NCBI GenBank assembly: GCA_029237755.1 | Contig: JAQZBT010000048.1 | Span: 1-6,558, forward strand | Direction: 5' to 3' | Source: Candidatus Saccharimonadota bacterium | GTDB lineage: Bacteria; Patescibacteriota; Saccharimonadia; UBA4664 | Length of the DNA: 6,558 nt | In this document: piece after piece, positions 1 to 5,504 of the stretch | Layout of the letters: every line of letters begins with the position of its first letter | Numbering within the stretch: the stretch's first letter is position 1 | The notes under the pieces: generated by a model | The model's database searches: none | Seen by the model: only the letters and a program-made list of their open reading frames with translations | What the model was told of the DNA's origin: nothing | Translations under genes and position numbers: made by a program

Positions 1-16
1 GTTCGATTAGTTTCTC

Positions 17-418
17 CTAGGCTTCTTTAGTAGTCGTGCCGGAGGCCTTGAGAACCTTGACGGCCTTCTGGACAACTTCGTCGGGAGTGTGGTGGCTCTT
101 GATGAGGTAGTCGTTTACGCCCAGGGCCTTGGCGAGTTCCTGGTTCATGTCGACCTCGGCCTGGCCCAGGTTGGTGAGCAGAATAACGGGAATCTGGCGC
201 ATTTCGGGCTGCTTCTTGATCTCTTTGAGTACATGGAAGCCGTTTAGTTTGGGCATCAGGATATCGAGCAGGATCAGTTCGGGTAGGAATTCTTTGAGTA
301 CGTTGAGGCACTCTTCGCCATTAGTAGCGACACGGACTTCGTGTCCTTCGATCTCAAATTTGGCCTGGTACATTTCAACCAGGATGGCGTCATCTTCAAC
401 TAGTAGTATCTTTGCCAT
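17..418 (-). CDS. Single-domain CheY-like response regulator (receiver only)
   Basis: This 133-residue protein is a complete receiver domain and little else. The acidic pocket is D9/D10, the phosphoacceptor is D52 (in LLDILMP), the switch threonine is T82, the switch aromatic is Y104 and the conserved lysine is K107 (in DYLIK). The last ~10 residues are a short polar tail, and there is no DNA-binding or enzymatic output domain. It should accept a phosphoryl group from the histidine kinase encoded just upstream (34-base gap, same strand) and signal by protein-protein contact or relay it onward. The ATG start is supported by a good Shine-Dalgarno 10 bases upstream. The 'TNLGQ' stretch after T82 and the 'IKSHHTP' after K107 are, from memory, typical of stand-alone receivers in Candidate Phyla Radiation genomes. 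The gene ends on TAG. The function as a receiver is sure, but its downstream target is unknown. Confidence 0.95.
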   Translation of the reverse strand: MAKILLVEDDAILVEMYQAKFEIEGHEVRVATNGEECLNVLKEFLPELILLDILMPKLNGFHVLKEIKKQPEMRQIPVILLTNLGQAEVDMNQELAKALGVNDYLIKSHHTPDEVVQKAVKVLKASGTTTKEA

Positions 419-428
419 GGATAATGCG

Positions 429-435
429 CTCCTTT
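429..435 (-). promoter_or_regulatory. Shine-Dalgarno site of the response regulator gene
   Basis: On the minus strand this reads AAAGGAG, a near-perfect anti-16S match ending 10 bases before the ATG at 418. It gives the receiver its own strong ribosome binding site inside the 34-base gap after the kinase stop codon. That would let the receiver be made in higher amounts than the kinase from a shared transcript. Confidence 0.75.
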
Positions 436-452
436 CACGTAGTGTATCAAAC

Positions 453-3400
453 TTAATCTAGTAGAGGGAGTTGCTTCGCGATGGGTAGCGAGAAGTGGAA
501 GCGGCTCCCCTTCCCCTCTTGGCTCGTGACCCAAATGCGGCCGCCGTGTGATTCCACGAGGTTCTTAACGATGTAGAGGCCCAGGCCGGTGCCGCCGGCT
601 TGGACTGAAAGCGGGTTGAAGATACGCCCGAATTTGGTAAATAGACGGTCGATCTGGTTCTTGGATATACCGACACCGTGGTCGGAGACGGTCGTGATCA
701 GGTTGTCGTCCTGGATCTTGAAGTCGACTTCGACGTTGGTGCCGGGCATGGAGTACTTGATGGCATTGTCTACGAGGTTGAGCAGGATCTGGTGGAGGCG
801 GGTCTCGTCGGCCAATACCAGAGGCAGGCGTTGGCGGCGGCGGACATGGATCATGATCTGGTTGGCGGCGCCCTTGGCGGCCAGCTCTGAGACGACCTCG
901 CCGATGACTGTCTCCATGGCGACTGGTGCGATGGACAGGTTGATCTTGCCGGATTCGATGTAGGTCGCGTCCATCAGGTCTTCGACCAGGTCGATCATGC
1001 GTTGGTTGGACTGATAAACGCGTGAGAGGTAGTGGTACTGCTTTTCGGAGAGAGCGCCAAAGTCTGACTTGAGGGTCATCGACAGGAAGCCCTTGATGGC
1101 CGTGAGGGGTGTGCGCAGCTCGTGGGAAACGATGGAGATGAAGTCGGACTTGATCTCATCAAATTCGCGGTCCTTGGTGGTGTTGCGGATGATGGCAATG
1201 CCGGAGGTGACGCGCCCGGCGTCGTCAAAAATCGGCGAGTAACTGATCTCGGTCCAGATGCGGGCACCGGTGCGGGATTCGATGAGCTGCTCACTCTTGG
1301 CGATAGTGATGCCCTCGCCCAATACCCGGTCGAGCGGACTCAAGCCCGCGCCGGCGTTTTCGGGTCCGATGGTGTTGATGATCTTGGCGAAGGGTTTGCC
1401 GATGGCCTCGGAAGCCAAGTACTGGGTGATGTCGGTAGAGGCCGGGTTGAAACCGACGATTGTACCCTGGCGGTTGAAGATGACGATGCCCTCGTCGGTG
1501 AAGCGGAAGACGGCTTCCCAGCGTTCACGGCGGGCGTTGACGTCGTGGTAGAGGTTGGCGTTTTCGACCAGCACCGACAGACGCGTGGCGACGAGGCGGG
1601 CCAGGCGGGCTTCGTGCTCACCGAAGGGGTGCTCGGCGCGGCCGCTGAGCAGTACTCCGAGCGTCTTGGAATGGTGTGTAATCGGTACGGCCAAACGGTG
1701 GAGTCCGCCCTCGGCTTGGCGCTCGGCGGAAATACTGCGCCGGGCAGCAAAGGCTTTGGCGGCGATGTGGCCGGCGCCCAGGTCGATCGTGTCGCTATCA
1801 TCGCCGTCAGGGCTGAGACCCTGCTGCCGGGACAGGACCTGCTCGGCGGGGTCATAGAGATAGATGCTTACGGAAGTTGAGTCGAGCAGCGTGGCGGTCT
1901 TGGTGAGGTACTTCTGGTAGATGCTCGAGACATTGAAGCCGACGATGCCGGAGAGCTCGGCGAGCTGCGAGAGCTCACGCAAGTGGCGCTGCGCCTTGGC
2001 GGCCATTTCGTTGGCCTCAATCGTCTTTTCGATCAGGGCCGTGATATCGCGCGCTGTCACCACCACGGCCGTGACGACGCTACCGGTGTGCACCGGCGTG
2101 AGTGCGAGCTGAAGGTGGCGGTTGGAGCTGAGTAGTTGGGCATAACAGAGGACGCGTTTGCCGCTGAGGGCGTCGGCGATAAGCTCGTCGGGGCTGCGAT
2201 CCGAGCTGAAGTCCTTGTCTTTGGTGAGGCGGGAGAAGTACTTCTTGCCGAGCAGTACAGTGGTGTCATCGATATCGAAGAGCCGCTTCCATTCCTGGTT
2301 GTACTCGACCACAACGCCGGAAGGGTCGAGCATCATCAGGCCGTCCGAGATGTTGGTCTGGATCATCTGAAGCTTCTCTTTTTCCTGGTAGAGCTCGGTG
2401 ATATCGCGAATGTTCACCAGCACACCAACCACCTGGGATTTGGAATCGCGGTAGGGCGAGAAGATGGCCTCGTAGTGCAGGGCTTGGTCGCCCTGGCTAG
2501 CGAAGGTGACGCGCCCGACCTTGCCGGTGATAGCTTCTTCCAGCCGACCCTCCAGTCCTTCGGGGCCAGCGACCAGTCCGGCCGGCTGCAGCAACTGGCC
2601 TGCTTGATGGGTTTTCATCAGGCTGTCGCTGGATAGCTTGAGCAGAGTACCGGCTGCGGCATTGAAGTAGCGCAGGCGTTTGTGCAGGTCAAATACGAGC
2701 AGACCGTCGCGCATAAGATTGCGTGTCTGCTCGATCTCGTGGGACACCTTCTGGAGGTTGGTGTGCAAGTTGGCGTTGGCGAAGGCAATACCGGCCTGCT
2801 CAGCCAAACTCTGCGAGAACCGCACCTCAGCATATGAGAAGTGGCGCGAGGTTTTTGAGACGAGCGCAAGTACTCCGACGGGCTGGCCGCCCGAGAATAT
2901 CGGCGCCAGGAGAGCGCTCTTCACCCCTTCTTTGGCCACCAGTTTAGGGTTTTTGGAGATGGGCGCGTGGCTGACGTCGAAGAGCTGCATGGGTTGTGCC
3001 GAACTGGCCAGCTGCTGCGCAATCTCAGAATCGGCTTCCAACTTTAGCTGAGCGATGTACTCGTCGGACAGGCCGAGGGACTGCTCAACGAAAAAGGTCT
3101 TACTTTCCGGGTTGGCCAAAGCCAGCACGACGCCGTCGGCATGGAAGAGTTTCTTGGCGTGGCGCAGTAGTGTCGAAGCGATCTTGTCGAAGTCCAGTGA
3201 CCGGGTAATGGCTTGGGTGATGCGCTGCAGCGCCATGGCCTCGGCCAGATTGTTCTTCATGGCCAGCGACAGGCGCAGGTTATGCAGCAGTTTGGCAACG
3301 GTCGCAACAATGAGAGCAACGGTCGCGTTGGCATCTTCGTCGGTGGCCGACCGGGTCCAGATCACAATACCGCCGAGTTGCTCGTCCCCCGCCATCAACC

Positions 3401-3749
3401 GGTGCAGGCTAGGGCGGCTGGCACCCAGAGCTTTGGCGACACTGTGTACGGGTGTCTGGTCGAGCCAGGCGTCGGGTCCGGGTGTATCTTGAGGATTTCC
3501 GGCATGGTCGGGATAAGTCACAAGGCCACGCTGCTCTTCCGGCAACCGTTGCTCATCGACGGTGTCGCAGTAACCGGAGGAATCGTAAGCGAAGGCAGTG
3601 ACCGGGCTGCCGGTCGTTTGGCTTAGGACTTTGCAGGCTGAGCGTAACAGCCGACTGGGAGTATCGACCTCGTAAAGTTCGGCCAACACGTCGTGGAGGG
3701 TGGTGAGCGAGACGGCCGTGTCGACCACTTCGGGTTTTTGGAGTGCCAT
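453..3749 (-). CDS. Large soluble multi-sensor (GAF/PAS) histidine kinase
   Basis: This protein is about 1098 residues from the ATG at 3749. Approximate module order is: degenerate GAF-like region 16-160, GAF 174-331, PAS 336-453, PAS 458-573, GAF 587-733, PAS 741-858, HisKA 866-933, HATPase_c 975-1092. The H-box is SHELRTP with phosphoacceptor H876. T880 at H+4 completes the ExxT pattern associated with phosphatase activity. N995 (N-box, VDNAIKY), D1023 (G1, DHGVGIS), an F-box (LFTKFGRIF) and GGTGLGL at 1052-1058 (G2) are all present, so the kinase core looks intact. I see no transmembrane segment or signal peptide, so it is predicted to be cytoplasmic. There are only three cysteines (C39, C61, C535). 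It is paired with the receiver 34 bases downstream and has no receiver domain of its own. An in-frame GTG at 3794 would add 15 residues but lacks a ribosome binding site, whereas the ATG at 3749 has one. The signals sensed cannot be read from the sequence. Confidence 0.94.
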   Translation of the reverse strand: MALQKPEVVDTAVSLTTLHDVLAELYEVDTPSRLLRSACKVLSQTTGSPVTAFAYDSSGYCDTVDEQRLPEEQRGLVTYPDHAGNPQDTPGPDAWLDQTPVHSVAKALGASRPSLHRLMAGDEQLGGIVIWTRSATDEDANATVALIVATVAKLLHNLRLSLAMKNNLAEAMALQRITQAITRSLDFDKIASTLLRHAKKLFHADGVVLALANPESKTFFVEQSLGLSDEYIAQLKLEADSEIAQQLASSAQPMQLFDVSHAPISKNPKLVAKEGVKSALLAPIFSGGQPVGVLALVSKTSRHFSYAEVRFSQSLAEQAGIAFANANLHTNLQKVSHEIEQTRNLMRDGLLVFDLHKRLRYFNAAAGTLLKLSSDSLMKTHQAGQLLQPAGLVAGPEGLEGRLEEAITGKVGRVTFASQGDQALHYEAIFSPYRDSKSQVVGVLVNIRDITELYQEKEKLQMIQTNISDGLMMLDPSGVVVEYNQEWKRLFDIDDTTVLLGKKYFSRLTKDKDFSSDRSPDELIADALSGKRVLCYAQLLSSNRHLQLALTPVHTGSVVTAVVVTARDITALIEKTIEANEMAAKAQRHLRELSQLAELSGIVGFNVSSIYQKYLTKTATLLDSTSVSIYLYDPAEQVLSRQQGLSPDGDDSDTIDLGAGHIAAKAFAARRSISAERQAEGGLHRLAVPITHHSKTLGVLLSGRAEHPFGEHEARLARLVATRLSVLVENANLYHDVNARRERWEAVFRFTDEGIVIFNRQGTIVGFNPASTDITQYLASEAIGKPFAKIINTIGPENAGAGLSPLDRVLGEGITIAKSEQLIESRTGARIWTEISYSPIFDDAGRVTSGIAIIRNTTKDREFDEIKSDFISIVSHELRTPLTAIKGFLSMTLKSDFGALSEKQYHYLSRVYQSNQRMIDLVEDLMDATYIESGKINLSIAPVAMETVIGEVVSELAAKGAANQIMIHVRRRQRLPLVLADETRLHQILLNLVDNAIKYSMPGTNVEVDFKIQDDNLITTVSDHGVGISKNQIDRLFTKFGRIFNPLSVQAGGTGLGLYIVKNLVESHGGRIWVTSQEGKGSRFHFSLPIAKQLPLLD

Positions 3750-3869
3750 ACCGCTTGTCGTCACCTTTCTGATAGCAACCGTAGCATTCCACACTCATTG
3801 CACTCAAGCATGAGACGGATGGCCGCAACCCGAGCCGCGGACTGCGTTTTTTGTGAGTTTTGACGTAGT
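3750..3869 (-). other. Intergenic gap before the kinase gene
   Basis: These 120 bases separate the stop of the membrane protein gene from the kinase ATG. I see no hairpin followed by a T-run on the minus strand, so there is no convincing terminator for the upstream gene. I also see no promoter better than weak matches, such as a TTGAGT followed by a poor -10. The gap contains the kinase Shine-Dalgarno and no supportable small gene. It is long enough to hold a kinase promoter, but none can be assigned from sequence alone. Confidence 0.4.
3761..3768 (-). promoter_or_regulatory. Shine-Dalgarno site deciding the kinase start
   Basis: The minus strand reads AAAGGTGA here, 11 bases before the ATG at 3749. 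This favours that ATG over the longer GTG start at 3794, which has no purine-rich match in front of it. It also lies within the coding sequence of the longer alternative. Confidence 0.6.
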
Positions 3870-4670
3870 TTAGGGAATAACCTTAGCCTGAGCCAACATT
3901 TCGTTGAACTGACTGGCGTATTTGCTGTTCTCGTTGATGAAGACAAGGACCTTGTCACGCACCGGCACCACGACCACGCGGGTGGTCTTCTTATCCTGGA
4001 AAACGCCGGTGATGTCGTAGGCTTTCTGGCCTGACACGGTAATGTCGGCCTGCTTTAGCTTGCCTTGCTTGACCAGGGCCGTATACGCCTGCATGTAACT
4101 TTCGCGGGTGCGCTCGATCAGGAGAATGCGGCCGGCCATGAGCTCATCCTGACCTTGGGACTTCCTGACGAAGTCGGGGTTTACCAGCAAAGTCACCTGG
4201 TTGCCCTGCTGCTGGTGATCCACATAACCGGACCAGGTCTTGGGGAATTTGATCTCAAACGAACCGAACTCCACTGGGGCGACGTACGACCGGTATGGCG
4301 ATTCGCCGGCCAGGCGGAAGGCCTCATCGTCGGCTTTCTTCTGCTCTTTCTTGGCGTTCTCAACAGCCGCGGCGACCTGCTCTTTGAGTGTGTTGGTGGC
4401 GACTGAGGCCGCGTTGTAGTTGACTACCGTGGCGATACCGAAACCGAGCGTGCCGAGGGCCAGGACGCCGATGAGGATAAACATCAAGGGGTTGGTGCCC
4501 CCGCTTCCCCCGCCGAATGGGCCGCCGGCGCCGGATGGGAACATCGATTTCGAGGGCATACCGGGTAGCGAACCTAAGGGCGGCGGTGTCGGCGTGGAGG
4601 GAGACGGAGTGGGAGCCGCTGCGGGCGGAGTCGATCCGGGTGGGACTGGGGTCAGGGGTTGGTTATCCAT
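3870..4670 (-). CDS. Pro-rich single-pass membrane protein of unknown function
   Basis: This 266-residue protein has four visible parts. Residues 1-60 are a low-complexity Pro/Ser/Thr/Gly tail. One transmembrane helix spans about 62-84 (MFILIGVLALGTLGFGIATVV). A Lys/Glu/Ala-rich, probably coiled-coil linker runs about 92-118. A C-terminal globular domain of about 125-266 begins SYVAPVEFGSFEIKFPKTW and is rich in beta-strand-like segments. The likely topology is a cytoplasmic Pro-rich N-terminus with the domain outside the membrane. The architecture and the FPKTW block recall a protein type I know from Saccharibacteria. The C-terminal domain vaguely resembles PsbP-like folds, but that is unverified. 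The ATG at 4670 has no clear Shine-Dalgarno. The gene sits 57 bases after the methyltransferase and 120 bases before the kinase. A role as an extracytoplasmic binding or surface protein is possible. I do not assign a function. Confidence 0.82.
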   Translation of the reverse strand: MDNQPLTPVPPGSTPPAAAPTPSPSTPTPPPLGSLPGMPSKSMFPSGAGGPFGGGSGGTNPLMFILIGVLALGTLGFGIATVVNYNAASVATNTLKEQVAAAVENAKKEQKKADDEAFRLAGESPYRSYVAPVEFGSFEIKFPKTWSGYVDHQQQGNQVTLLVNPDFVRKSQGQDELMAGRILLIERTRESYMQAYTALVKQGKLKQADITVSGQKAYDITGVFQDKKTTRVVVVPVRDKVLVFINENSKYASQFNEMLAQAKVIP

Positions 4671-4681
4671 ACTTAGTGCTT

Positions 4682-4710
4682 ATGCTATAACGACAGGGCT
4701 GTCAGCACAA
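4682..4710 (-). promoter_or_regulatory. Weak promoter-like sequence before the membrane protein gene
   Basis: On the minus strand, TTGTGC (4710-4705) is followed by TATAGC (4689-4684, 15-base spacing) or TAGCAT (4687-4682, 17-base spacing). The -35 match is poor (three of six bases) and the -10 matches are four of six. If used, the transcript would begin almost at the ATG (4670). That would fit the lack of a Shine-Dalgarno there and would mean a leaderless message. This is a low-confidence guess. Confidence 0.2.
4692..4703. repeat. Hyphenated 12-base palindrome upstream of the membrane protein gene
   Basis: GACAG, two spacer bases, then CTGTC. The two-base loop is too short for an RNA hairpin of full stem length, so a protein-binding operator is the more natural reading if it is functional. 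It lies between the two halves of the weak promoter-like sequence. A 5+5 palindrome can also arise by chance. Confidence 0.35.
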
Positions 4711-4727
4711 GCGGGACCAGATAAGAA

Positions 4728-5219
4728 CTAGTCTCCGTAGTGGTAGATGAAAGTGTTGCGATTGTGCTTGTCCGGCTTGCGGCCGGGAATTTCGAAGGCA
4801 AAGGAGATCAGCGTGGTGGGTTGCTTGATCTGAGTCTTGAGGTAGCTGTCCAGCTCGGTCATGTATTTGGGCAAGAGGAACGTATAGATAACATCGGCCG
4901 GCGGTAGTTTGACCCGCCAGAAGTCGGCCAGGTGGATGGTGACCAGGTGGCGGTAGCGCCAGCAGACCAGGCGTGAGACGGCGACCAGGATGGGGTTTAT
5001 CTCGTAGCCTATGCCCTTGATACCGAGGCGGGCGGCTGCGAGGAGAAACCGGCCGTCACCGGATCCGAGGTCGATGACGGTCTGGCCGGACTTTAGGCCA
5101 CCCAGTTTAATGAGCACATCAGAATCGCGTTTGAGAATCGGCAGGTAGGGTGCGCCACGCTTCACTCCCAATGCAAACGCCAGCACGAGGACCGACAGGA
5201 TAATGAACCACAGTGGCAC
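4728..5219 (-). CDS. Membrane-anchored class I SAM methyltransferase, FAM173/ATPSC-KMT-like
   Basis: This is a 163-residue SAM-dependent methyltransferase of the Rossmann type. Residues 3-19 form one hydrophobic helix (a membrane anchor). Motif I is VIDLGSGDG at 48-56, and the acidic SAM-ribose residue is probably E73 in GYEINP. D99 lies in the 'LADFWRV' block, and a motif-IV-like DVIYTFLLPKYM follows at 109-120. The series DLGSGDGR, GYEINP, S-R..W, DFW and a short C-terminus follows what I recall of the FAM173 family, whose mitochondrial members trimethylate lysines of ATP synthase subunit c and of the ADP/ATP carrier and also carry an N-terminal membrane segment. Lysine methylation here is inference. 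The start is GTG, 3 bases after the xseB stop and in the same frame. There is no strong Shine-Dalgarno, so translational coupling to xseB is likely. The fold is sure, but the substrate is not. Confidence 0.87.
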   Translation of the reverse strand: MPLWFIILSVLVLAFALGVKRGAPYLPILKRDSDVLIKLGGLKSGQTVIDLGSGDGRFLLAAARLGIKGIGYEINPILVAVSRLVCWRYRHLVTIHLADFWRVKLPPADVIYTFLLPKYMTELDSYLKTQIKQPTTLISFAFEIPGRKPDKHNRNTFIYHYGD

Positions 5220-5222
5220 CGG

Positions 5223-5504
5223 CTACTGTCCGAACAGACCGGTCTGGTCGGTGTCGGCCGGGACAAATTCGCTAGTGGCTTCGGTATCGGTAGAGGCGGC
5301 GGCGCCGGCGGTGAAGCGTTGCTTGATCTTCTCAACGCGGTTTTCGACCGTGGCGAGATGACTCTTGAGTTGGCCGGCCAGCTCCATGCCGCGCTCAAAC
5401 TTGACCAGCCCCTGGTCGAGGTCGACATCGGTCGACTCAAACCACAGGGTGATCTCTTCGAGCTCTTTGATCGATTTTTCGAATTCGAATGGCTTGTCGC
5501 TCAT
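5223..5504 (-). CDS. xseB: Exodeoxyribonuclease VII small subunit
   Basis: XseB is the small helical subunit of exonuclease VII; several copies bind each XseA and support its single-strand DNA exonuclease activity in the cytoplasm. The 93 residues contain the family pattern: FEFEKSIKELEEI at 6-18, DVDLDQGLVKFERG at 26-39, and a second long helix to about residue 62 ending VENRVEKIKQRF. Beyond that is a roughly 30-residue flexible, Ala/Thr/acidic tail that ends QTGLFGQ. The core matches the usual ~60-80-residue family size, and the tail is extra. The ATG overlaps the xseA stop (ATGA), as is common for this pair. A GAGGT about 12 bases upstream (5517-5521) may serve as a ribosome binding site. 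The gene stops on TAG, 3 bases before the methyltransferase GTG. The identity rests on both sequence pattern and the xseA neighbour. Confidence 0.94.
   Translation of the reverse strand: MSDKPFEFEKSIKELEEITLWFESTDVDLDQGLVKFERGMELAGQLKSHLATVENRVEKIKQRFTAGAAASTDTEATSEFVPADTDQTGLFGQ

Noticed and set aside
1122..1880. Long plus-strand open frame of 252 codons opposite the kinase
   Set aside because: It lies wholly antisense to the conserved PAS/GAF/HisKA coding region. Its Gly/Asp/Val-rich content is what GC-biased third positions produce on the opposite strand, and it has no recognisable domain.
2041..2408. Eleven-base direct repeat gtgatatcgcg at 2041-2051 and 2398-2408 as a regulatory repeat
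   Set aside because: Both copies encode the RDIT ends of the tandem PAS domains, so domain duplication explains them better.
2136..2636. Plus-strand open frame of 166 codons opposite the kinase PAS domains
   Set aside because: It is antisense to well-conserved PAS coding sequence and has no domain or ribosome binding evidence.
3750..3794. Longer kinase start at the GTG at 3794 (15 extra residues)
   Set aside because: There is no Shine-Dalgarno upstream of the GTG, while the ATG at 3749 has AAAGGTGA at a suitable distance. The extra residues show no domain.
3841..3869. Rho-independent terminator after the membrane protein gene
   Set aside because: The T-run seen on the plus strand is an A-run on the transcribed sense, and no stable stem precedes a T-run on the minus strand.
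5235..5246. Perfect 12-base palindrome CAGACCGGTCTG near the end of xseB
   Set aside because: It lies inside coding sequence that spells the QTGLF residues, has no loop for a stable hairpin beyond four pairs, and could be chance in GC-rich DNA.
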